Below, one piece after another: positions 46,198-57,008 of a DNA stretch of 64,000 bases; position 1 is the first letter of the stretch, and each line of letters begins with the position of its first letter. A program made the translations under genes and the position numbers. The notes beneath the pieces are model-generated. The model worked only from the letters and a program-made list of their open reading frames with translations, did not search any database and was not told the origin of the DNA. This DNA comes from Uloborus plumipes (Eukaryota; Arthropoda; Arachnida; Araneae; Uloboridae): the NCBI GenBank assembly GCA_038373865.1, contig JAXGGA010006572.1, positions 1 to 64,000 of the forward strand. Direction: 5' to 3'.

Positions 46198-46614
46198 TCA
46201 TTTAACATTTATTTTATCATCATAAAAAAATTTTCATTAAAGTAATAAAAAATGTTTTGAACAGTCAGTTATTTGTGGGCACCCTGTAAAGTTAGTAATT
46301 TTGCAATTTATTACTGTAAAACCTGTTACAGTTTATTAGCACAGCATTTTCAAACAACTTTTTTTTGTAATGTGGGAATCAAAATAAAAGAAACCAAGAA
46401 CATACAGTTTTTACTCCGGTTTTTCTCTTCCAGTATATTCGTATCACGAAAGCATTTGTAGTGTTTCTGCTGCAAGACATCATGTACTTTCTTTTTCTCC
46501 ATTAGTGCTGAAGACCTTTGACATCTCTCGGTCGTATCAGTAATGAGTAACAGTGGGTGTGTCCTAGTACAATTCTTGAGATCATTCCTGGAAGGAAAAT
46601 AATAGATGACAATA

Positions 46615-47107
46615 CAGTCAAACTTGTCTATCTCGAATTTCACGGGACAGAAGAAAAATTCGAGATACGGAGGTTTCGAGATACAGAGGTTGTGATAAAA
46701 TTTACAAGAATAAGCAACTGGAACAAAGTCAAATACTTAATAGATTGTTTTGCATTGATAGTGTTGAATGTTTTACTGTACGACATGTTGGGAGTCTACA
46801 TTTTACTAATTGTGATGACTATATCGGTACCATGTTAGTGCATACCTTTAAGTACGAACATAGTCTTTGAACGATTGTGCAGAAGATGATTTTTGTCTCC
46901 AAGTTATACCATTGGTAAAGGTGGCTGGAGGTGAAATTCAAAAATGAGAGTCCTCAAAATTCGAGGTATAGAGGTTTTCAGGAAAAATCATTCGAGATAA
47001 ACATGAGAAAAAACATTAAATTTATGCTGTAAAAGCAGGGAAATTGAAAAATTTCGACATAGAGAGGTTTTTGAGATAAGCAAGTTCGCGATAAACAGGT
47101 TCGACTG
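46615..47107. mobile_element. pogo-like MITE with TTCGAGATA boxes
   Basis: Ends CAGTCAAACTTGTCTATCTC and AAACAGGTTCGACTG; TA before the left end and TT after the right (a likely mutated TA). Several TTCGAGATACAGAGG-type words lie at both ends (46659-46692, 46959-46985, 47060-47100). CAGTCRAAC termini are common in pogo-type arthropod elements. Confidence 0.7.
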
Positions 47108-47309
47108 TTTCAATCTTTTTTACAGATTTTTAAACTTAAATGTATTTTTAAAATATTTTCTATAAAATGTTGCTCCTGTGTAATTTTTAAAACATATTTA
47201 AAAGTGCACACCTCTTATCGCGTTTATTTTAATTTAACCATTAAATACAGTATTTTGATATCCAGTATTCCATGCTGATGAGCCCACAATAAGCGCGAAA
47301 CTGCAGTCC

Positions 47310-47345
47310 ATGGATCGAAATAGCCGAGTTGGCGGTGTAATGCAA
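47310..47345 (+). repeat. tRNA-like A-box fragment
   Basis: ATAGCCGAGTTGGCGGTGTA resembles the 5' half of a tRNA-derived SINE. No B-box follows, so this is at most a truncated piece. Confidence 0.25.
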
Positions 47346-47439
47346 CTTAATAAATTGTTTTGGATTAATATTGTTGAATATTTTACTGTACGACATGTTG
47401 TGAGTCCACGTTTTACTAATTGTGATGACTAATACATAC

Positions 47440-47829
47440 CTTCAAGTACGAACATAGTCTTTGAATGACTGTGCAATAGAGTGGGCCGAAAAAACACTTC
47501 TTTTTTATTTCGAAGTTGTAATAGTGCGGAAAAGTTACGAATCATGAAGACAAAAGGAAGGGAAAAGAAATATCGAAATCGGTTGATATGTTCCGTTCGC
47601 GCATAGGGCCTAAAGTTTGACAAGAAATGAAAAAACTTCATTTTTTGCGATTTTTTAAAAGTTTTTTGAATTGGGTGTTTTTGTAACGTAATAGCACGGA
47701 AAAGTTGCTAATTGTGAAGACAAAAGGAAGGAAAAAAATTATCGAAATCGATTGATATTTTCCGGTCGCGCATAAGGCCTAAAATTTGACAAATATGAAA
47801 AAAACTTTTTAACATTTTTTTATTTTAAC
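47440..47829. repeat. Tandem retroposon-tail repeat, left part
   Basis: Two units of about 190 bp share GAAGACAAAAGGAAGG, ATCGAAATCGRTTGATAT and TCGCGCATARGGCCTAAA. More units lie beyond the Tigger-like element (49130, 50310, 50510). The ATCGAAATCG word is typical of arthropod retroposon tails. Confidence 0.6.
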
Positions 47830-47831
47830 TA

Positions 47832-49092
47832 CAGTGAACTCTCGCTTATACACCGTCTCATTTATGCGCCTTTTTCACTTATACGATGATTTTCAATGAA
47901 CCCATTACATCCCATAGCGAAATTAATGATAATATCCTTCGTTTATGCGTCGCTCTAAAGATAAGTATTTCACTTATGCGCCGAATTTTTCATGAAATAT
48001 AAAAAATCTCCATATATTATTTCTCTTAGCCGAATCCTATACCCGGTCGAAACTCGCTCATTTTTTTATCGAATTGCAAGAAAATTTATGATTTTGAAGC
48101 TTATCCCGCGGGCTATTGACGAAAATTAGACCCACCCTCTAAAAAGTGTCGGTTCGGTTTTTATTCGAACTTCAATTTTTGGGCACAAAATTGACTCTAT
48201 CTAGCGAAATAATTGTCGTATCGTCTCCATTTTGATTTCATTCGAAAGATTAAAAAAAAAATGCGTTCTTTAGAACGTTTCTCCGCTAGCGCCGCTTAAC
48301 GAGAATCTCGAAAATCCTCGTTTAAGCGACTTATAAGCGATTGAAGTTTGAAAAAGTTAAATTTTTTGCTCAACTGTTAAAATCGTTACCATGTTGTTCA
48401 AATCAATTTTATATGCGACATTTCAAGCCAAGGCTTAGATCGGTAAACCTTAATTGTAACTTTTATTGTTTCAAAATACTATGGTAGTTTTGCGATAACG
48501 TTAGTATTTAGTTTAGTAGTAGCCTTGGGTATTTGATTTTAATATAGGGTATCACTTTTGTACTAGTTGTAAAAGTGAACGTGTCTTTGATCTCTTTGAA
48601 AAGTTGTCAGAACGACGGTAGTTGATGACGATGTCGTGCAAAACGTACAAGATTTTACATTTTTTTTTTTTTTTTTTTTTTTTTTTGCGGAATTCCGCAC
48701 GGGTCACCTAGTATAATTTATTTTCTTTAAAAAATGCGCATGTTTCTTCACTTTCTTCTTTAATGTTTCGCCTTTATTGTTCACGAAAGACAATTTTTCC
48801 TCACGAACTAGAGCTCGAGAGGGACAGTTAACAATTATTTATCGTTTCAAAGTGAACAGTTTGTGATTAGGTATGCTACAATTTTTGTTTTCTCTCTATC
48901 ACTGTAGTTACGTTACTGTAATTGCCAAACCGTGTGTCCCGTTTCAAAATCCATGTTCTTATTCATGCTCTCAGTAGAACTTATGTTGCATTTTAGACCT
49001 TTAAATATAGGTTTGTTCACTTATGCGTCGCTCTCAGTTATGCACTTCTTTCTGTTGGTCCCTTGGGCCGGCGCATAAGTGAGACTTCACTG
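47832..49092. mobile_element. Tigger/pogo-like non-autonomous element, single-copy version, carrying a Helitron
   Basis: From TA-CAGTGAACTCTCGCTTATA to GCGCATAAGTGAGACTTCACTG-type sequence before TA (49093-49094). Without the 705-bp insertion it is about 556 bp and collinear with 40276-40836. It splits the retroposon-tail tandem repeat. Confidence 0.85.
48007..48711 (+). mobile_element. Non-autonomous Helitron, 705 bp, with both ends defined
   Basis: Starts TCTCCATATATTATTTCTC after an A and ends GCGGAATTCCGC hairpin, then ACGGGTCACCTAG, before T. TC start, hairpin near the 3' end, CTAG terminus and A^T insertion are the diagnostic Helitron features. The paralogous Tigger-like copy near 40445-40465 (CAAAATATAATTTATTTTC) shows the empty site with no target duplication. 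A 28-base poly-T precedes the hairpin. No Rep/helicase is present. Confidence 0.9.
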
Positions 49093-49725
49093 TAGATGTT
49101 TTCATAATCTTTTCGTGCGTTCTTAAAGTCGCTAATTATGAAGACAAAAAGAGGGATAAACAAGAAGTTCTGTCAAGAACTAAACGAGCCTACTTTCCCG
49201 TACATCGACATCGGCATTCTAGCATCTGATCATTATTCTCTTGATTATCTAAGACTAAAAATTATGTCAAACATACCTTTTTAGCACTTGAAGCTGATTT
49301 CTAAAAGCAAAATATACCCCTCTCATCAGATGAAATAGACACATAAAAAGTAAATAAATGAATAAATAAAGTTTTGTCGCACCTTTTAAAGAATGTAACT
49401 GTTACAGTTCTTCCGTAGAAAAATTCCTCAATTGTTTTCAAAAAAAAATTAAAAGTACAAAGTACATCAAAACACATTTTATCAAAGAAAGAAAAAAAAA
49501 CTCGTCCGTTGATAAAATGTCTCGAATTTCACTTTTAATCCGTTGCCAGTTGTTAAATATAAATAAAGAATAAAATGCCCTCGTGAATGAAACATTTTTG
49601 TTACAAAAAAAAATCGTCTGCCAAAAATAATAATAATAATAGTAATAAATTCAATAAAACAAATGAATAAATAAACAAAAAGTCGTCTGCACAGTCTGTC
49701 ATTTTTTTTCGGACTGTTTACTCAA
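49093..49725. other. Retroposon-tail trace and anonymous DNA
   Basis: One partial unit of the GAAGACAAAAGG repeat near 49138; otherwise nothing recognised. Confidence 0.4.
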
Positions 49726-50034
49726 AAGTTATTAGGGGTGACAGCTTGCTTGAGCGGTTCAATGTTGAACGAAAAATTGTTCAAATCGGAAATGTAAATA
49801 CGGGAATGAAGTATCCTTGAAAAGTTCTTTCCAACAAAAAAAAGTTTGTTCAAATCGGACTGTTCATTAAAAAGTTAGTATCGCGGGACCGGTTGTTTGA
49901 ACGGCTCAAATTTGAACCAAAAATTGTTCAAATCAAAAAATCAAATATGGGAATGAGCTGTACTCGCCGAGATCTTTCCAACAAAAAAAAGTTTGTCCAA
50001 ATCGGACTGTTCATTCAAAAGTTATTAGGGGGGG
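49726..50034. repeat. Tandem AAATCGGACTGTTCA repeat
   Basis: Two and a half units of about 125-130 bp with TTCAAATCGGACTGTTCATT, AAAAGTTATTAGGGG and GAACGAAAAATTGTTCAAAT. The pattern leads into a GACC microsatellite, as the 3' tails of some arthropod retroposons do. Confidence 0.65.
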
Positions 50035-50090
50035 ACAGACAGACCGACCGTACCGACCGACCGACCGACCCGACCGACCGACCGACACAC
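50035..50090. repeat. (GACC)n microsatellite
   Basis: About a dozen GACC/GACA tetranucleotides in a row, the likely terminal repeat of the retroposon tail just upstream. Confidence 0.9.
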
Positions 50091-50160
50091 AAATTCCCCA
50101 TCTCAATACCCACTTTCAAATTTTAATTTTTCGATATTCATTTTACCTTTTTATTTTTTT

Positions 50161-50237
50161 CACTTGGCGATATTTTTTTTGACTTGGCGATATTTTTTAA
50201 CTCTTGGCGATATTTTTTGACTTGGCGATATTTTTTA
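50161..50237. repeat. CTTGGCGATATTTTTT minisatellite
   Basis: Four copies of a unit of about 20 bp, ACTTGGCGATATTTTTTTG. The TTGGCGAT core also occurs in the dispersed repeat at 10655-10890. Confidence 0.85.
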
Positions 50238-50732
50238 GATGCATTAAGCTACTTTTAATACTTTTTTCGTCTTTCTTTTATTTTTAACGGAAAGTAGGCT
50301 AAAAAGAGAAAAAAAATTATCGAAATCGATTAATATCTTCCGGTCGTGCCTAGCGCCTAAACTTTGACGAATTGTGAAAAAACTTCATTTTGGCGATTTT
50401 TTTTTTTTTTTTTTGAATTTTTGAATTTGAATATTTTCGTTATGCAATAGTTTGTAACGTTTTCTAATATAGCCTTAAAACATTGTGTTTTGATTTGGTT
50501 TTGGTTAGTTAATATCTTCCGGTCGCGCATTAACCCTAAAATTACCCAAAATAATAAAAAAGTTACATTTTTGGGCGTCTTTGGTTTTTGAATAATTTTC
50601 AAATAAAACATCCGTAGTATTTTTTCAGATAAAGTGACAATAAGATAAAAAAACATACTACCAGGTTCAGACGATGTTTTCCAGTTGCGAAAAGACTTAG
50701 AAACTAGACTTAGAATCGCCACAAAGCAGACA

Positions 50733-50775
50733 AATGAAGCAGACAGACAGACCCACATCTAGCTTTATTATTAGC
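50733..50775 (+). repeat. RTE/SINE-like 3' tail
   Basis: CAGACAGACAGACCCACAT followed by CTAGCTTTATTATTAG resembles the closing sequence of arthropod RTE-type retroposons. Only the tail can be argued. Confidence 0.3.
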
Positions 50776-50879
50776 AGAGAAAATACGTCACTAACAGCTA
50801 CATGGTTGCGATAACTCAATTTTGTTAACACAGCTAACTACAGTTTACGTCGGAAATTTGCCAGGGATGTACTTGAGAG

Positions 50880-51421
50880 TCGTAGGAAGGTTTCAAACGT
50901 CAAAAGTATCGAACAGTTCAAATTTTTATTTAAAAACCTAAAAATTGAGTAAAATGGCTCTTTCTACCCGAAATAATTGTCAGATCTTCTAGATTTTAGT
51001 CTCATTAGAAAGCTTGATAAAAATACCTTTTGAGGGGATTTCTTTCCGGACGTTTTGAAAATTCTCAATAGCTAACTTCACCCAGAAAAAAGATATGGGC
51101 GTTTTTAAGTTTGGAAACGTCAATTTTAAATTGGATTTATTAGTATAGTCTGCACGAGGGTGAAAGAAATTATTGATAAGAAAAATATGTCGCCATTTTT
51201 TTATTGGATATAAGCAAATTTAATTCTTGCTTTTTCTTTTCGACTTTTCCTGTTACGGGGGGATTTGAAACTTTTTTGGTGATTGATAAATTTTTCGTAC
51301 TGCGTGCCGTCAAAATATCTACTTTAATCTGTTCAGGACTTTCATAGATACACGACGCTTGACAAAACTTTTATTCTCGAGATAGACCCGTGCAAAGCCG
51401 AGCAACGTTGCTTTTCACTGG
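50880..51421 (+). mobile_element. Helitron-related sequence with a candidate 3' terminus
   Basis: The 3' end shows AGCAACGTTGCT, a perfect 12-bp palindrome, then TTTCA and CTGG before T; this fits the Helitron hairpin plus CTRR rule. Upstream, CGAAATAATTGTCAGATC and ATTAGAAAGCTTGATAAAA resemble the interior of the Helitron at 48007 (CGAAATAATTGTCGTATCG). The 5' end is not found. Confidence 0.45.
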
Positions 51422-51436
51422 TAATATTATAAAAAG

Positions 51437-51870
51437 TTAAATAACACACAGTAGAAAGTGTTGGGGTATTGAAGTTATTACGGTTAATATAAGGTAATAC
51501 GGCTTCGCTAGAAAAGGACATGACTGTAAGAATAACAATAAAATTGAAAATAGGAGTAATAGATCGTGAAGACGATAGCAGTTATAAAGAAAGACAATAA
51601 CAATGACCCAAGTCAGGATAATGATAATAACCATAATAACCTTTCAAATAATATTTAATATCAGTAGTGTAGCACTGTTGTAAAGCAAAAGAATCTTTCT
51701 CATTTCGAGCAGGCAGGAAGGCATTCAAAAGTTTTTCATAATTTCATCGTTTTTTAAAGTAGTACTAGCTGCCAGAGCAGTTAGACTAGCTTGCTGCGGT
51801 ATGTTGATGCATTATGTCCCCCCCCCTTACTTTTACCACATTCTGATGTTATATAATTTGATATAATTTA
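51437..51870. other. Anonymous DNA
   Basis: Nothing recognised; a C-run at 51820. Confidence 0.35.
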
Positions 51871-51925
51871 ATGTTCATAAGATTTCAAGACATACTACGC
51901 ACGTGGCCCGTTAATGCCCCAAGCA
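51871..51925. repeat. Dispersed retroposon fragment
   Basis: TTCATAAGATTTCAAGACATAC then TACGCACGTGGCCCG matches 32560-32610 and 52395-52420. It ends where a GC-rich foldback begins nearby. Confidence 0.5.
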
Positions 51926-51970
51926 GTTGCTGCGACCCCCGACGTTGCACGGGCCCTCCTCCTTTAAAGA

Positions 51971-52163
51971 CCCGGTTTCCTAGGAGTGAAATCGTCGATC
52001 TCTGGCGAGGCGACAGACGCCGCCGCCTTCTGCGCATGCGCCTGAGCCGCAGATTGACGTCGCTTCACGTCACGCTCCAATCTGTGGCTCAGGCGCATGC
52101 GCAGAAGGCGACGGCGTCTGTCGCCTCGCCAGAGATCGACGATTTCACTCCTAGGAAACCGGG
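51971..52163. mobile_element. GC-rich foldback MITE with NRF1-like sites
   Basis: Arms 51971-52056 and 52078-52163 are inverted copies of 86 bp with only a few mismatches around a 21-bp loop. Ends are CCCGGTTTCCTAGG. TTAA lies 2-3 bp outside each end, so a TTAA target is possible. Each arm carries TGCGCATGCGC, identical to the NRF1 consensus, and a TCTGTCGCCTCGCC word. Its GC content is far above that of the window. Confidence 0.8.
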
Positions 52164-52359
52164 CCTTAAGGCGGTTCGCTAAAAGGAGCTTCACGTCTTT
52201 ACTGTTTTTCTGCATCAAAAAAACATTCGAATTATTAAGATGCTTCGTGCCTTCAAAATGGTGAGAAAATTTTCAGCCGGTTCAGATCGCTCAAAGGAAA
52301 GAAGTAGACAAAGATAAATGATGAGTTTTTACCATAAGTAGATGGCTTTTCAACTAATT

Positions 52360-52460
52360 TATACTTCAAAAAATTATAAGTAGCTGGCGATAAAAGTACT
52401 ACGTACGTGGCCCGCTAATGAGTTTCATGTTTGATTTAGTTCAGCCTTCATTCAAAATTC
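52360..52460. repeat. Dispersed retroposon fragment
   Basis: CAACTAATTTATACTTCAAA, TACTACGTACGTGGCCCG and GAGTTTCATGTTTGATTTAG match the block at 32520-32640. Confidence 0.55.
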
Positions 52461-53281
52461 TCATTCGCACTATTATTACTGTTTCATAGCAACCACGTTT
52501 TGTAACAATGGATTTCATATTCAATTACTTAGGACAAATCGCTTTAAATTTGACTACTTATTAATTTATGTCTTCGTTAATTAAAAACGTATAATTGTAT
52601 AAATTAAAACTAATGAAGCCTAAAAAATTAACACTCCATCGGTACCTGGTTCGACTTTCAGTTCACTGGCGTTCAGAAGAAAGAAGCATGACATAGATAG
52701 AAAGAAAGATAGAAAGATACTCAGTTTTTAATATAAGTAGGTAGTCTTCTCGGAACATTGATAGATTTTGTAAAACATAATAATAATAAAATAAAATGCA
52801 CAAAAAAAGCATCGAATCTGTGTAAGAAAGGGTAGAACGTTTCGCAATCGAGGATCACTTGCTGGCGAAGCAAATTACTTCATTAACAGTTAGACGCATG
52901 TAAAACGGTTGCTTATACAAAAAATTAACAAGTACTAATATCAAATTTAAAAAATAAAAAAAGTGACTTGATTTCCGATCTCATATTAAAATGATTTTTG
53001 TGGATCAGAACACATAAAATTTGAATGCATTCAATCTGTTTTTAGATGGCATGGGACACTCGAAAAGAACAACATAATCAAACTTTGTGAAATGTATTAC
53101 TTGCAAAAGCAGAATTGAAGGAGAACATGAATAGAAAGAGGTAACCGATAAAAGTTTTAAATCATTGAGTATTTTTTCATTGTCGGCCAACAGTGACATC
53201 GCTGCCAATTACATGAATAAATGCTTATAAGAGTATTCAAAATTAAAATTTCCATCAAACGCAGAGAAAAATTCACTTTCT
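52461..53281. other. Anonymous AT-rich DNA
   Basis: Nothing recognised. Confidence 0.4.
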
Positions 53282-53285
53282 TTAA

Positions 53286-53799
53286 CCCATTAATGCCTGA
53301 CATTTTTTTTCTGAAGATATTTTGTATACTGGTTACAAACAGTGTTTAATGGACAGGAAAAGTAATAAAAAAAATATCATGTAACAAATAATTTTTTTAT
53401 TAAGGAAAGAAAAATCGTCCCTTAAAAGTTACGATAGGCCTCAGAGAGTACATACTTTTTTTACCAAAATTGTTTTCTGCCTACGATATAATATTTAAAA
53501 AGACATTTTATAAGAAGAAATAAAATCAGCAATTAACATAAACTGGAGAGCTGGGAATAACTTTGAAAACTTAGCTTTTTTTCTTGAGATTGTAAACGAT
53601 GTCATTTTTGATAAAGATCATATTAAAACTGCTACAGAACACACTTTACAATGGTTATGTGCTGCAATCTGTTAATAACGAATTGAACCAATACCAAGGT
53701 ACTAATTGAACACTATTATTTGGTTGAAATGTTCATTTTTGGGAAATTCAGACCTTTTTTTTGGACGGTCCCTAAAAGGGGACCATAGGCATTAATGGG
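53286..53799. mobile_element. TTAA MITE (CCCATTAATGCCT family), copy 3
   Basis: 514 bp between perfect TTAA sites (53282-53285, 53800-53803). Same orientation and interior as copy 1. The right TTAA overlaps the TAA target of the next element. Confidence 0.88.
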
Positions 53800-53803
53800 T
53801 TAA

Positions 53804-56682
53804 GTAGGGGAATGTGGGCAAAGTGAAATAGTTAAGTTTACGTACCTACTTCAAAAAGAACAAATGGGAAATTTGAGCTAAAAATTATTGTACAAAAAGA
53901 ATAAATAATGTATTTTGTAATTCAACTTTCGTTTAAATATTATTTTTTCATTTTTAGTTATTTTTTACTTTCAAAAAAATATGGAGAATTTCCACCTCAA
54001 AAAATCATGGGGCAGAGGGAAAAACAAAATATTTTTATTATGAAACATTCTCTATTCGACGATTAACAGTATTTTTCATTAAATGAATGCGAAAATAAAA
54101 GAAAAAAAAATAATTATTAATGAGAAGTAAACGAATGAGTAAATAAATAAATAAATAAGGGCAATTCCATCGTTACAGACGTAACAATCACAGACTTTGA
54201 ACACAAATAATTCTGGTTTGGGCTGATGAAAGTCTTCATTTTTTTTTCCTGTAGTGTAACTTGATGATGTTTATGCTACATTAAATTTACGTGCAGATTG
54301 CTTAATTACAAAAAAATAAAGAAATTAAAAACTACCTGTTACAGACGTAATTCACAAAACAGCAAAAACTCGACTATGTCATACAACTTGCAATATTCCT
54401 CTGAATTATACGGAAATTTTGAACTTTTTTTTTTAATACGTGTTCTAGAGACTTCAAGCTTTCTAAAACCATAAAGATTGTGTGGATTTTGACTGCCGAA
54501 TTTGTGAAAAAAATTCATAAACTTGTTACGGACGAAACAAAGTGGTGTTACAGACGTAACATCTCTGATTTGAAAGTAGCAAACAGTATTTTAAAGCAGG
54601 AATAAACAAAGATTTTTGTGCTAAAACAATACAGTAGCATTAATTAACACATTATTTGAATATTTTAAGTTATATTGTAACAGTTTTAGAAAATTTGGGT
54701 AAGTCTGGGGGAGTTGAGAGCATATGCCGATATGTCAATATGTAACAATAAATTAATGCATCTTAAGAAAATTATTTCCAAGAAAGATTGACACAAGAAA
54801 AGTTTAGAAGGGCCTTCACACAAATTTATTTATTTTTATTCTTAAAATTAATACATAATGGGGCTGCTACATAAAAAAATCGGGAAAAGTAAATTCCTCC
54901 CTGGAATCAGTGATTGGTCTTAGGAGAACTTAAAAATTTGAAAATGTTGGATGATATAGCAGAATACTAGTACCAAACTAAAATTTAACCTTCTTGGTGA
55001 CAGTTGGTCAATTTTGATAATTTCTTTTGAATGAAAAAATATGTCCTTTTTCATCCGACGTTCTCGAAATTCGAACGGCATTTTCGTATTCTGTTCGAAA
55101 ACGATGCATTTCGCGGGCTTTTGGCAAATTTGCGATGTTAGCCTACCGTTCTTCCAATTTTGGCGTCAGCTTTATAACATTTTCCTGGGGCATATAAATA
55201 ATTTTAACTTTTTCTGCAATGGAGTTTGCACACTGAAAAAAGGAAAGAGCGTCGTTGACAAATGTTGTTCTAGATCTTACTCTCTGCCAAACCTGGTGCT
55301 TGACCATACCCCCAACTCCATCCACAGCTCCCCTTCCATATGACGTAGCAAAAAAATGCCAGTTGAGGTATAAATTATAATCAGTTATACCATATGTGTA
55401 TTTTATTAATCTTAAGAAATAAATTTCAATTACATGCCGACATAATTAAAAATTTCAAAATCAGAATACCAGAAACTTTAGTACTCGTACCATATTATGC
55501 TATATACATGCATTGCTCATCCTGTGCTTTTTACCTATTTAATTGGAAATTTACTTTTGCTACGGACGTAACATAGAGCCATTTGTTATGTCCGAAATGT
55601 TACGTCTGTAACAGCATTAATTTAAAAACTAAAGCAGGTGCAATAGTTTTAACTATGGTGGGCAATTACTCTAAGAATTTGCCAAAAGAACCATTAAGGT
55701 TTATTTTTAATTTTGATTTTTTAGGACGTAATGACAACTTTTGCTTCTTTTTTGTTACAGACGTAACATCAAACTTCTTTTTTTCAAACTTCAATTACAC
55801 CATTTAGATCAATTCTAAAGAAATTAATGAATGCATATTATTATAGTACCGTCTTATTAGTTAAAACTGTGCTACAAGTAGTTATTTTTGTTTTATTTTT
55901 CGATGAGAAATATGCATTTGAAAATGTGTTCTTTTTTCTGATTTTTACAAGTTCGTGAATATCGTACTTCCAACTAAGAAAACAAGTATTATTCTAACTC
56001 TCACCAAAAAACCAATGCAGGATTCTTAAAATATACATCTTAAGCTTTAAAATGATGTATAACATAGCAACATAACTTCAATATGAATTTTTGACCAATT
56101 GGTTTTACTTTTCATGGAATGGCCCATAAATGATTAATATGTGAGAAAACATAAATACGTGAATAAAATAGAGAATGAATAAGAAAATAAGTTAATGAAT
56201 AAGTAAATAAATAAGTAATTAAGAAAAAAAATGTAAATGAAATAATGAATGAAGATATACGTCCTTGATTTACTAAATGAATGAGTAAGTAAATTTCACT
56301 TTGCCTCGCGTTCACTTGACAATTTACATTGAACATTTTAAAATAAAAAAATACCTAATATAAACTAAGTAAGGACTGCATCGGACATCAGTAGATCTTA
56401 ATTAATATTTTAAATGACAATTACAAAAAATTTGTCCTTTTATAATAAGAAGAAATATTTATCAAAAACCACAAATATTACAAAAAAAGGTATCAAATTT
56501 TGTAAATGGCTCGTATAATTTTTTTCATTGATCGAAGGGGGTACTTATTTTTTTGACAGGGAATCAACTATTTCTCTAGGAACTTAGGGAAAATATTGCT
56601 AGATAAGTGGTGCTGCAAACTGCGAAAATGTTTTACTATTTCACTTTACCCCGCTATTTCACTTTGCCCCACACTTCCCTAC
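53804..56682. mobile_element. GGGCAAAGTGAAAT-box element hosting a GTTAC-box element
   Basis: Ends GTAGGGGAATGTGGGCAAAG and the inverse CTTTGCCCCACACTTCCCTAC, flanked by TAA on both sides (53801-53803, 56683-56685). The CACTTTGCCCC word recurs at 56291 and twice at 56635-56670, and in decayed form at 54004. Removing the 1969-bp nested element (54158-56126) leaves about 0.9 kb without coding potential. The 3-bp TAA duplication is a suggestion only. Confidence 0.6.
54158..56126. mobile_element. GTTAC-N4-GTAAC box element (1969 bp)
   Basis: Ends AGGGCAATTCCATCG and CATGGAATGGCCCA are flanked by TA (54156-54157, 56127-56128). Seven copies of a 14-bp box GTTACAGACGTAAC lie near the ends. Four are on the left (54172, 54338, 54525, 54547) and three on the right (55559, 55599, 55754), with an eighth decayed copy near 55585. 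About 1 kb in the centre has none. Size, termini and layout match 33009-34982. Open frames of 74-100 codons here (55041, 55583) run through boxes and look fortuitous. Confidence 0.8.
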
Positions 56683-57008
56683 TAATACTTTAATAATGCA
56701 AATAAGTTACAACTACCAAAACTGCATAAAAGTTCTAATTTTAGTGATTTTTAATAAATATCATCAGTAATTAAAGTCAGAGAGAGACAAGACTCTTGAT
56801 CAAGACCCCTTTCGAACAAAAAAATAATTATCGAAATCGGTTCGGTGCTAGGTGCCACAGGCAAATGCACAGACACGCAGACACGCAGACACGCCAAGCC
56901 TATAACACATTTCTTTGTTGCGTAGGGGTTACAAACATTAAAAAACCTCGTGTTAAAAATTTAGGAAATTGAAAGAACTTGATATGCATATTTTATTATT
57001 TCAATTTT
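56683..57008. repeat. Retroposon tail with ACACGCAGAC repeats
   Basis: ATTATCGAAATCGGTTCGG followed by CACAGACACGCAGACACGC is the same tail type as at 32820 and 47570. The rest is anonymous. Confidence 0.45.

Larger units (their letters stand above)
44890..46286 (+). mobile_element. Degenerate mariner-like element inserted in an ACTGTAAAA repeat
   Basis: Ends CAGGGTGCCCAGAAATAACT and GTTATTTGTGGGCACCCTG with TA on each side (44888-44889, 46287-46288). Excision in thought restores ACTGTAAAGTTAG, the word expected in the surrounding repeat. At 1397 bp it is close to a full-length mariner. Its interior holds transposase remnants and foreign pieces (for example the dispersed repeat at 45765-45885). 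Confidence 0.8.

Noticed and set aside
49893..50126. 77-codon open frame ending in a DRTDRPTD repeat
   Set aside because: Translation of a GACC microsatellite and a retroposon tail.
51871..52218. Paired 84- and 103-codon open frames on opposite strands with shared peptide text
   Set aside because: The shared peptide arises because the DNA is an inverted repeat read on both strands; no gene is needed to explain it.
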